Below are positions 1-6,421 of a stretch of DNA of 10,530 nucleotides, in pieces. Below the pieces are notes generated by a model, which searched no databases, was not told the origin of the DNA, and worked only from the letters and a program-made list of their open reading frames with translations. Location of the stretch: contig CAJQOV010000164.1 in NCBI GenBank assembly GCA_905480065.1, positions 1 through 10,530 of the forward strand, in the 5' to 3' direction. Source of the DNA: an uncultured Gammaproteobacteria bacterium. GTDB lineage: Bacteria; Pseudomonadota; Gammaproteobacteria; UBA9214. Every line of letters begins with the position of its first letter. Within the stretch, counting starts at the first letter, position 1. The translations under genes were made by a program, and so were the position numbers.

Positions 1-135
1 GGTGTTGTCGGTGGATCCGTCATCGATCACGATAATTTCCTGTTGCGGGAATCTGGCGCGTAACAACGGCAGCAGGTTTTGCAGGCCTTCGGCCTCGTTC
101 TTGGCTGGCAGGATAATGCTGATTGCCTGGTTCAT
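1..135 (-). CDS. GT2-family glycosyltransferase, N-terminal fragment (runs off window)
   Basis: Only the first 45 residues are present; the gene continues beyond base 1. It starts with ATG and reads MNQAISIILPAKNEAEG, then QQEIIVIDDGSTDNT. The strand-loop 'SIILPAKNEAEGL' and the 'VIDDGSTDNT' block are the classic nucleotide-sugar binding start of GT-A fold family 2 glycosyltransferases, as in polyprenyl-phosphate (dolichyl-phosphate mannose synthase-like) enzymes. Its ATG overlaps the stop of the upstream membrane-protein gene by 4 bp (ATGA), so the two are probably translationally coupled. Inference: a cytoplasmic enzyme that loads a sugar from a nucleotide donor onto polyprenyl phosphate, supplying the GT-C-like neighbour. 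Donor and acceptor cannot be judged from this fragment, and a GT2 adding sugar to a glycan is equally possible. Confidence 0.88.
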   Translation of the reverse strand, partial: MNQAISIILPAKNEAEGLQNLLPLLRARFPQQEIIVIDDGSTDNT

Positions 136-2120
136 GGCTGCAATGTTTCCGTTGCTGTCGGTTCAGACGGGTTGCCGGATTCTGCGCGGAGCGCATCAAT
201 CCTTGATTGTAATTCAAGTGTCTCCCCGGAGGCACTGCCACGGATATTGGATGACCTGAATCGTTCCAGCGTTGTGCTGGCTTCTTCCAGGCGACCCATG
301 GCAAGTTGAAGCTTGATCAGGTTAATCCAGCGCTGCGGTTCCCCGGGCTGAATTTCTACAACGCGGCTGAATAACTGGTAGCCCTTGTCAAAATTACTCA
401 TCTTGTTGATGACAAACTGGCCGTAAATATTCAGCAGTTCGGCATACATACCCGGAAGGTGTTCCAGGCTCTTGTTTTCCAGGGCGGTATTCATGATGCG
501 GTCCATGGTATCCAGCGGTATGTCGCACCTTACGCCAATACACTCGATCAGCTCGTGCAGGCTGTCAATTGCAGATGCCCGCATCGGATAATTGGCAAGC
601 TTGCTGAGAATGTTTTCATACCATTGCGGATCGACCGGCCGGTCATGCAGAAAGCTGAGCTTGACTCGCACAACGTCGGGCATGATGTCAGCTGTATCGA
701 GTGCGGCAGCCTGTTCAAGGTAGCTAAAGGACTTGTCCGCAGCCCCCGGTGTTCCATGCACTGACAGTCGCGCAAAGATTCGGGCAGCGGAGTAGACCGC
801 CTGTGCTGATTCGGGATGGTGCCGTGCCTCGTAGATCGCATGATCCACATTGTCCTGCCACTGGCTGGCGCGCAGCCAGGTAGTGTAGGCAAACAGCAGC
901 ATGAAAACGGCTGGAATCACTGACTTCGCCAGGACCGCTGCACGCGAAACCGGCTGTTCCGCAACCAGGCTGGTCAGTGCCAGGATGATGCCAAGGTCGG
1001 CAAGATAATTTCTGTGTTCATAGGCAATATCAAGCTGGAAAATGGTCGACTCCAGCGCATGGCCGGCAAAGAACCAGAGGATACCCATGGCCACCAGCGG
1101 ACGTCTCCCGAGCAGGGCCAGTCCGGTAGTCAGTAATCCTGCGAGCGCCATGATCGAATAAAGCGTGGTGGGTGGGTCGAGCAGGCCGTGGGAAAGGGCA
1201 ATGTCATCATGGTACAGCCCCAGTTCGGATATCGATGGCATGATGATCAACTTCAGGTAGAACACCAGCACCCGTGCTTCGGTCAGGACCCGTTCGAGCA
1301 TGGTATAGCTGCGACTGTGGTAATTCAGTATCGAGTCCGGGTTGACCAGCAGCACCAGCAGCGCCAGGCATAGCGGTACCAGGATGACAACGGCAAAAAA
1401 TCCGCTGATGAAACGACTGGTGGATCCATCGCGGGCCCGGAAACGGAACAGGCCCAGCTCGATGACCAGCAGATACAGGGGCAGCAATACGCCAGTCTCC
1501 TTGCTGAGACTGGCGAGGCCGCCAAACAGCAGCAGGCCGGTAAGGATGAGGACTATCCCCCGGCCTCCGGCCAGCATTTGCTGTCTCCCCAGGGTATACA
1601 GGCAGGCGCCGAACACCGTGAACAGTGCCGCCAGGCTGGTCATGCGCTGAACGATGTAGAGCACCGGGGTAAGGTTGAGCGGGTGCAGCAACCAGAATCC
1701 GGTAACGACCAGCGGTAACCAGAACATGGTCCGGTCAGACAGGGCCGGTCTGTGCAGTGACCGGTAACTCTGCATGATCAGGCGGGTCAGCAGCAGGATG
1801 CCGATCCCGGTCAGGATATGTATGACCAGGTTGGTAGCCTTGTAGGACCAGGGGTCGATGCCGAAGAAGTAGCGGTTCAGTGCGAATGTCACCATGCTCA
1901 CCGGGCGCCGGAACAGGCCCGCGCCGGAAGAATAGGCAGCACTTTGCAGCGACTCGGTATCGAGCGAATCAAGCTGCAACCACTCGTTGTTCAACACGTT
2001 TGACATATCATCGAACATGTAGTCGCCGGACAAGCCTGGCAGATAGACGATGATTGTTATGCTGCATAACAGCGCGAGCAGTAATGCAGCGGCAAGAATT
2101 TTTGGCTGGTCAGTTGTCAC
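132..2120 (-). CDS. Polytopic GT-C-like membrane protein with C-terminal TPR-type tail
   Basis: A 662-residue protein. The first roughly 415 residues hold about 11-12 hydrophobic segments (for example 8-28, 95-113, 157-177, 209-225, 238-260, 321-338, 341-358, 396-413). The rest is soluble and helical, with a TPR-like pair around 575-622. Motifs in the first large loop are FDD at 36-38 and RRP at 71-73; later come HPLN at 146-149, QRMTSL at 158-163 and ES...YEHRNYL at 358-373. This layout resembles GT-C transferases of the TMTC/PMT type, in which an acidic first loop binds a lipid-phosphate sugar donor and the TPR tail binds a protein acceptor. The start is GTG at 2120: an in-frame stop lies just upstream and later starts would remove the first membrane segment. 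No clear Shine-Dalgarno precedes it. It lies downstream of pilA, beyond a terminator, and overlaps the GT2 gene. A role in pilin glycosylation is inference; it could act on another surface polymer. Confidence 0.8.
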   Translation of the reverse strand: MTTDQPKILAAALLLALLCSITIIVYLPGLSGDYMFDDMSNVLNNEWLQLDSLDTESLQSAAYSSGAGLFRRPVSMVTFALNRYFFGIDPWSYKATNLVIHILTGIGILLLTRLIMQSYRSLHRPALSDRTMFWLPLVVTGFWLLHPLNLTPVLYIVQRMTSLAALFTVFGACLYTLGRQQMLAGGRGIVLILTGLLLFGGLASLSKETGVLLPLYLLVIELGLFRFRARDGSTSRFISGFFAVVILVPLCLALLVLLVNPDSILNYHSRSYTMLERVLTEARVLVFYLKLIIMPSISELGLYHDDIALSHGLLDPPTTLYSIMALAGLLTTGLALLGRRPLVAMGILWFFAGHALESTIFQLDIAYEHRNYLADLGIILALTSLVAEQPVSRAAVLAKSVIPAVFMLLFAYTTWLRASQWQDNVDHAIYEARHHPESAQAVYSAARIFARLSVHGTPGAADKSFSYLEQAAALDTADIMPDVVRVKLSFLHDRPVDPQWYENILSKLANYPMRASAIDSLHELIECIGVRCDIPLDTMDRIMNTALENKSLEHLPGMYAELLNIYGQFVINKMSNFDKGYQLFSRVVEIQPGEPQRWINLIKLQLAMGRLEEASTTLERFRSSNIRGSASGETLELQSRIDALRAESGNPSEPTATETLQP

Positions 2121-2201
2121 GATGGGATATTTTGCCGGTACGTTCTGTTGTCAGGTGGTCTGCTCAACGGGTCTGCAGTTTACCGTCATCGCTACGCAGA
2201 T

Positions 2202-2234
2202 GAAAATAAAAACGCCCCGCACTGGGCGGGGCGT
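2202..2234 (-). terminator. Rho-independent terminator of pilA
   Basis: Read on the minus strand, a perfect 9-bp stem ACGCCCCGC/GCGGGGCGT (2234-2226 and 2220-2212) encloses a 5-base loop and is followed at once by TTTTTATTTT. It starts 22 bases past the pilA stop codon. It should give pilA an abundant, mostly monocistronic message and limit read-through into the membrane-protein gene that starts at 2120. Confidence 0.93.
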
Positions 2235-2256
2235 CTCGGTACAGCTGTTACTGCGA

Positions 2257-2691
2257 TTACGGGCGGCAGGAAGCCGGACGGTACTTGCCGAGTACACTGC
2301 CGGTGGTGCAAGCCCAGGACATCGCGCCAGGCTGGGAAGTGTCTGCAACTACGTTGATGATATTACCACCCTGATTCGGGACGCCACCAACAGCTGCTTT
2401 ATAGGTAATGGCAATCGTACCTTGGACAACAGACACCTGGGACACATAGGTACTGGAAATGCTGACCGGGGCCGGCAGACCGTAGGAGGTGTTATTGAGC
2501 TTGAACGCACCGGCGGTATCGTAGGTCTCGGCGACAGCCAGCTTGGCCGCACCGGCCAGGTTCAGACCTTCAGAGACCTTGGCACGCACGGTGTAGTCCT
2601 GGTAGGCCGGAATCGCGATCGCGGCCAAGATGCCGATGATGGCGATAACGATCATTAACTCGATCAGTGTAAAACCTTTTTGCAGTTTCAT
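2257..2691 (-). CDS. pilA: Type IVa major pilin PilA
   Basis: Structural subunit of the type IV pilus, made as a 144-residue prepilin. The leader is MKLQKG, cut by PilD before Phe7 (G6|F7), and the mature N-terminus would be N-methylated. Glu5 of the mature chain (E11) is present. The hydrophobic helix FTLIELMIVIAIIGILAAIA packs the pilus core and anchors the subunit in the inner membrane before assembly. A C-terminal Cys pair, C128 and C142, should form the usual disulfide-bonded D-region loop, and the protein ends SCRP. There is no C-terminal Ser of the kind used by PilO/TfpO O-glycosylation of Pseudomonas group I pilins. The ATG at 2691 was chosen over upstream in-frame starts because AGAGAGGA lies 6 bases before it and it gives the canonical short leader. 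It follows pilSR on the same strand and has its own candidate sigma-54 promoter and a strong terminator. Length is normal for type IVa pilins. Confidence 0.96.
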   Translation of the reverse strand: MKLQKGFTLIELMIVIAIIGILAAIAIPAYQDYTVRAKVSEGLNLAGAAKLAVAETYDTAGAFKLNNTSYGLPAPVSISSTYVSQVSVVQGTIAITYKAAVGGVPNQGGNIINVVADTSQPGAMSWACTTGSVLGKYRPASCRP

Positions 2692-2697
2692 GGTAAA

Positions 2698-2705
2698 TCC
2701 TCTCT
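2698..2705 (-). promoter_or_regulatory. Ribosome binding site of pilA
   Basis: AGAGAGGA on the minus strand, 6 bases before the ATG at 2691. It is the best Shine-Dalgarno match in the window. It settles the pilin start, because the in-frame ATG seven codons upstream would place this site inside the gene. Confidence 0.85.
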
Positions 2706-2801
2706 GGTTCATGAACTTGAAGACTGTTGTTGCTGGTAGCCCGATGCCGGGCCTCCCGGTTACAGCCATGGTATCGGACGTTAGGCCGGATTCTTTGGCT
2801 G

Positions 2802-2814
2802 GAATGTTACATTC
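2802..2814. repeat. 13-bp dyad at the pilA transcription start region
   Basis: GAATGTTACATTC has 6-bp arms (GAATGT/ACATTC) around one central base. It touches the candidate -12 element and covers the predicted start site of pilA. It could be an operator for a repressor or the top of a leader hairpin, or it may be chance; nothing identifies a binding protein. Confidence 0.5.
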
Positions 2815-2827
2815 ATCTTCCGTGCCA
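2812..2827 (-). promoter_or_regulatory. Candidate sigma-54 (RpoN) promoter of pilA
   Basis: Minus-strand TGGCACGGAAGATGAA. The -24 half (TGGCACG) matches the RpoN consensus perfectly. At the right spacing the -12 half reads ATGA where TTGC is usual, so the GC dinucleotide is GA. Transcription would start near 2801, leaving a leader of about 110 bases. The NtrC-type activator PilR encoded next door supports RpoN control of pilA, as is established in Pseudomonas. The weak -12 element lowers certainty. Confidence 0.55.
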
Positions 2828-2837
2828 GTTTTCTGCC

Positions 2838-2863
2838 GTCTGCGGTATTATTTTCCTGCAGAC
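2838..2863. repeat. Spaced inverted repeat upstream of the pilA promoter
   Basis: GTCTGC and GCAGAC are separated by a 14-base AT-rich spacer, roughly 35-60 bases upstream of the predicted pilA start. The flanking bases up to about 2910 are AT-rich compared with the genes. Inference: this region may hold the PilR enhancer sites, but no established PilR consensus was matched. Confidence 0.4.
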
Positions 2864-2969
2864 CACGAATATCCAGAATATTACTAGTATTAACATCATG
2901 ATACATGAATCGGCGTGGATGTCGGCAGGACCTCTGCCGGGGCCGCCGTACGCTTTTTGCGGTAAACCA

Positions 2970-2998
2970 TGTGCGCAAAAAACGAGACGCAGCGCACA
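2970..2998. repeat. Inverted repeat TGTGCGC/GCGCACA between pilR and pilA
   Basis: Perfect 7-bp arms at 2970-2976 and 2992-2998 with a 15-base loop. On the minus strand the loop contains a run of six T. Together with the next hairpin (3003-3019) it forms a structured stretch just after pilR. An alternative pairing, GACGC (3003-3007) with GCGTC (2986-2990), would place a stem 3 bases before the T run, so this may be a weak terminator of the pilSR message. Confidence 0.5.
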
Positions 2999-3002
2999 AG
3001 TC

Positions 3003-3019
3003 GCGTCACAAAGTGACGC
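3003..3019. repeat. Perfect hairpin GCGTCAC-AAA-GTGACGC after pilR
   Basis: A 7-bp perfect stem with a 3-base loop, 37 bases downstream of the pilR stop. A further CGTCAC follows at 3024-3029, giving three copies of the hexamer counting both orientations. No T run follows directly on either strand, so it is not a standard intrinsic terminator. It could be a transcript-end stabilising hairpin or a protein-binding site. Confidence 0.55.
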
Positions 3020-3055
3020 TGTACGTCACCCTCTGCCCGGCCTGATGGCCTCGGG

Positions 3056-4405
3056 TTATTCGAGTCCCAGCTTTTTCAGCCGGTAGCGCAGGGCGCGGAA
3101 GGTAATCCCGAGCATTTTCGCGGCGGCAGTCTTGTTGTAGCGGGTTTGTTCCAGTGCCTTCAACAATACATCTTTCTCGATGTTGTCCATGTAGGTGTCG
3201 AGCGGCACCGAACCGGCGTCCGGCTTGTCAGCATGCTGTGGATCAGCGGCTGCCATGGTACCGGCTGGCAGGTGCAGGTCTTCCGGGTAGATGACATTGC
3301 CCTCGCACAGCGTAATCGCACGCTCGAGTATGTTTTCCAGTTCGCGCACATTGCCGGGGAAGTGATAGTTTTGCAGCAGCGCCAGTGCGGGCTCGCTGAG
3401 TGTCAGGTCAGGCTGCTTGGCCTGCCGCGCCAGTTTTTGCAGGCAATGCCTGGCCAGCATCGGTATGTCGCTGCTGCGTTCGCGCAGCGCTGGCACCCTA
3501 AGCTGAATGACGTTGAGCCGGTAGTACAGGTCCTGGCGGAACTCGCCGCTCGCAACCAGTGCTGCCAGGTCACGGTGGGTGGCTGACAGGATGCGCACGT
3601 CGGTGGGGACCTCGCGCTCGGCACCGACCGGTCGCACCGCCTTTTCCTGGATGGCACGCAACAGCTTGACCTGCATGTGCAGCGGTAGTTCGGCCACCTC
3701 GTCGAGGAACAGCGTGCCGCCGGCGGCCACCTGGAACAGGCCGGGCTTGTCACTGGTTGCGCCGGTGAAACTGCCCTTGCGGTGCCCGAAGAACTCACTC
3801 TCCATCAGCTCGGAAGGAATCGCACCGCAGTTGACCGGTACGAACGGGCTGTCCGCACGTGGACCCTTGCCGTGAATCAGTTTTGCCACCAGTTCCTTGC
3901 CGGTGCCGGATTCGCCGCAGATGTACACCGGGGCCTGGCTGCGCGAAAGCTTTTCAATGGTGGAGCGGATATCGCGCATGCTGCCGGAATCACCCAGCAG
4001 TGTGTCGCGGGTACGCCGGTCACGCTGATGATAATCATCGGTGAGTTTCAGTACGCTGTTGATCAGGTTGCGCAGGGTATTCAGGTTGACGGGCTTGGAA
4101 ATAAAGTCGAAGGCGCCGGCTTTGAGCGCCTCGACCGCGGTATCCATGCTGCCATAGGCCGTGATGACCGCAACCGGCAGGTTCGGTCGTTGCTCCTGGA
4201 TATGGCGCACCAGGTCCAGCCCGTTGCCGTCCGGCAGGCGCATGTCGGTCAGGCACAGATCAAACGTTTCAGCGGCGAGCAATGCATATGCCTCCGCCAG
4301 GTCGGCGGCGCTGCGCGTCTCGATATCCATGCGCCCGAGGGTCATCTCCAGCAGTTCCCGGATATCCGGTTCATCATCGATGACCAGTGCGCGTGGCCGG
4401 CTCAT
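3056..4405 (-). CDS. pilR: Sigma-54-dependent response regulator PilR
   Basis: A 449-residue NtrC-family activator in three parts. The receiver domain (about 5-120) has acidic pair D10/D11, phospho-acceptor D54, T82 and K104. The AAA+ domain (about 138-370) has Walker A GESGTGK at 164-170, the sigma-54 contact loop GSFTGA at 211-216 and Walker B TLFLDE at 231-236. A Fis-type helix-turn-helix sits at about 426-447. In type IV pilus systems PilR phosphorylated by PilS activates RpoN transcription of pilA, and here pilA lies directly downstream on the same strand, which makes the PilR call firm. Its ATG overlaps the pilS stop by 4 bp (ATGA), so the two are translationally coupled. Length and all catalytic motifs are normal. 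The GSFTGA variant (Ser for the usual Ala) still keeps the FTGA core. Confidence 0.96.
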   Translation of the reverse strand: MSRPRALVIDDEPDIRELLEMTLGRMDIETRSAADLAEAYALLAAETFDLCLTDMRLPDGNGLDLVRHIQEQRPNLPVAVITAYGSMDTAVEALKAGAFDFISKPVNLNTLRNLINSVLKLTDDYHQRDRRTRDTLLGDSGSMRDIRSTIEKLSRSQAPVYICGESGTGKELVAKLIHGKGPRADSPFVPVNCGAIPSELMESEFFGHRKGSFTGATSDKPGLFQVAAGGTLFLDEVAELPLHMQVKLLRAIQEKAVRPVGAEREVPTDVRILSATHRDLAALVASGEFRQDLYYRLNVIQLRVPALRERSSDIPMLARHCLQKLARQAKQPDLTLSEPALALLQNYHFPGNVRELENILERAITLCEGNVIYPEDLHLPAGTMAAADPQHADKPDAGSVPLDTYMDNIEKDVLLKALEQTRYNKTAAAKMLGITFRALRYRLKKLGLE

Positions 4406-6057
4406 GGCTTGCGGGGGAGTGCAAAGGAAGCGGCCGGCCTGCGCTTTGCGGTTGGAAAGGTGATGCGGAAGCAGCTGCCACCGCCATCCACCGGGCGGTA
4501 TGCCAGGGTGGCCTGGTTACTGGCACAGATCTCGCGCGCGATGTACAGGCCGAGACCGGTGCCGCTGCTGTGCGTGGTGAAGAACGGTTCGAAAATCTGG
4601 TCTGCCATATCAGGGTTAATGCCGGGTCCGTTGTCGATGATATCAAGATGTGGCGAGCGTGGGCCAACGCTAGTTGCCGCACTGAGGGTAATTTGAACCT
4701 CGTTGGCGGGCCCGGCGTGATGGATAGAATTCTGGCAGAGATTCCAGACTACCTGGTGCAACTGGCTGGGGTCCATTTGTATTTCCAGGTCTGCGGGCGT
4801 TACGGTCAGGCTCACCTGGTGCGGCTGGATATTGCCGCTGTGCGTAAATTCATCGACGAATCGCTCCAGCCATTCACCAATGCGCAGGGTCTGCGGTACT
4901 GCCATCCCGGGTCGTGACAGTTGCAGGATGTTTTCCACGATGGCGTTTACGCGCGCGGTGTTGTCACTGATGATTGCCATGAGCCGATGGTCTGCGCTGT
5001 CCGGCGTGTTGTCCTCGTTGAGTAACTGTGAGGCGTGGCTGATGGCGCCCAATGGATTGCGAATCTCATGTGCGATGCTGGCGGTCAGCCGGCCCAGCGA
5101 GGCGAGCTTGATCTGTTGCGCCTGTTTTTCCATTGCCGCCGTGTCTTCGAGCAGAATCATGGCACCCAGTCCGTCCGCCGTGCCCATCAGGGTAAAGTGG
5201 GGCAGCAGATTGCCCTTGCCGCCCTTAAGCAGTTCCGGTTCGCGTTCAGGGTGCTTGCGCCACGCCAGCAGTTGCGCATATAGCGCAGGCGAGATGTTTT
5301 CCAGTGACTGGCCTTCCGCAACATAACGGTAATCCAGCAGCCTGTGCGCCGCGTCATTCATCAGGCGTACCATGTGGCTATGATCTGTGACGATGATGCC
5401 GGCCTGCATGCGCTGCACGATATGTCCATTCAGGTTGGCCAGGTTGGCGAGGTCGATGCCACGGCGCCGGGCCAGTTCCTCGCTGGCACGGATACGCCGC
5501 ACCAGTAACGAGGTCAGTACGACCGTGGCGAACAGCCCCAGCCCGAGCATGCCGGCCTGCGTGAATCCGTCCGGGCGCTGGTCGTTCTGATAGAAATACT
5601 GGTAAAGCTGTTCGCTCATCAATGCCAGCGCGGCGATGGCTGCAGAGAACAGCGCAAGCCTGCCCGGCAATAAGATACAGCCGGTCGCCACGGAGATGAT
5701 CAACAGGATACCGAGCCCGCTGGAGAGACCGCCGCTGCTGTAGATCAGCACGAGGATCGCGGCAATATCCACCAGCAACTGGCTAATGGCCTGCAGCTGG
5801 TAACCGGGCCGCCGCAGGCGTGCCTGTGTGCCGGCCAGCAGGCTGAAGGCCAGGTAGGCGAGGCAGGTGATTCCGTAGAGCTGCGGGTCGGAAGACCCCA
5901 GTGAGGTCTGGTCGCCGATAGTGAAGAACAGCACGCTGAGCAGTCCGGCCAGGATGGTGCGGTAGAAACTCAGCAGGCGCAGCGGTTTCCAGGTCAGCGC
6001 ATCCAGGTCTTGCTGATCGTCAGGTGCCCGGGTTAACGCTGCAGGTGTGCCGGTCAT
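4402..6057 (-). CDS. pilS: Membrane sensor histidine kinase PilS
   Basis: A 551-residue inner-membrane kinase. Six hydrophobic segments lie between about 33 and 188, followed by a PAS-like region (about 205-310). The HisKA domain carries the H-box SIAHEIRNPLGAIS with phospho-acceptor H330. The HATPase domain has an N-box around N439-N443, G1 DNGPGI at 475-480, F-box FEPFFTT at 489-495 and G2 GTGLGLY at 499-505. The six-segment sensor plus PAS is the known PilS plan; Pseudomonas PilS senses pilin in the membrane and controls PilR. Gene order and the ATGA overlap with pilR support the name. The start is ATG at 6057; no strong Shine-Dalgarno is visible, and the gap to the upstream small gene is only 18 bp, which suggests coupling within one operon. 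No key residue is missing. Confidence 0.95.
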   Translation of the reverse strand: MTGTPAALTRAPDDQQDLDALTWKPLRLLSFYRTILAGLLSVLFFTIGDQTSLGSSDPQLYGITCLAYLAFSLLAGTQARLRRPGYQLQAISQLLVDIAAILVLIYSSGGLSSGLGILLIISVATGCILLPGRLALFSAAIAALALMSEQLYQYFYQNDQRPDGFTQAGMLGLGLFATVVLTSLLVRRIRASEELARRRGIDLANLANLNGHIVQRMQAGIIVTDHSHMVRLMNDAAHRLLDYRYVAEGQSLENISPALYAQLLAWRKHPEREPELLKGGKGNLLPHFTLMGTADGLGAMILLEDTAAMEKQAQQIKLASLGRLTASIAHEIRNPLGAISHASQLLNEDNTPDSADHRLMAIISDNTARVNAIVENILQLSRPGMAVPQTLRIGEWLERFVDEFTHSGNIQPHQVSLTVTPADLEIQMDPSQLHQVVWNLCQNSIHHAGPANEVQITLSAATSVGPRSPHLDIIDNGPGINPDMADQIFEPFFTTHSSGTGLGLYIAREICASNQATLAYRPVDGGGSCFRITFPTAKRRPAASFALPRKP

Positions 6058-6075
6058 GGCAGTCTGGCGCGGCGG

Positions 6076-6291
6076 TCAGTCATGGTCTTCGTCGCGATGT
6101 GCGGCGCTGCAATAGAAGCGACTGTCGCGGGCCAGTGCTTCGTGTTGCGGGATGTATATGCCGCAATGGGCGCACTGCACCATGTTAGCTGAGACTGCAC
6201 GCTGCGTTGGGCGGGTCCGGGATTTTTGCAGCAGGCGTTTGCCGATCATTACGATCAGCGCCAGTGCAATGAAGATCAGGAGTGTGCGCAT
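6076..6291 (-). CDS. PP0621-family small membrane-anchored CxxC protein
   Basis: A 71-residue protein with one N-terminal hydrophobic helix (about 3-17, TLLIFIALALIVMIG) followed by basic residues, a short linker and a C-terminal CAHCG...FYCSAAH block. C40, C43, C61 and H65 could bind one zinc ion. This matches the PP0621 family, whose function is unknown to me. ATG at 6291 was chosen because it places the helix at the N-terminus, as usual for the family, with GGCGGA a few bases upstream; a GTG 12 codons earlier (6327) is possible but adds a polar tail. It is the first gene of an apparent operon with pilS (18-bp gap) and pilR. That position suggests a link to pilus regulation or assembly, which remains inference. 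Confidence 0.82.
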   Translation of the reverse strand: MRTLLIFIALALIVMIGKRLLQKSRTRPTQRAVSANMVQCAHCGIYIPQHEALARDSRFYCSAAHRDEDHD

Positions 6292-6421
6292 AGGTCCGCC
6301 ATGCTGTTTCGTTGTAATGGATGCCACGACCTGCGCGATGATACTACCTCAAGCCATGTGGCGGGAAATACACGCAAGAAATAACTTGATCGCGGGGTGG
6401 TATGTTTGCCACACTTCGTGC

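Noticed and set aside
2050..2658. 202-codon open frame on the plus strand across pilA
   Set aside because: Covers the pilA coding region and terminator in antisense; the pilin reading is unequivocal.
2692..2769. Upstream extension of PilA to a 170-residue form
   Set aside because: The strong Shine-Dalgarno at 2698-2705 and the six-residue prepilin leader fix the start at 2691.
2781..2999. 72-codon open frame on the minus strand in the pilR-pilA gap
   Set aside because: Overlaps the promoter and hairpin region, has no Shine-Dalgarno, and its product looks like random basic sequence.
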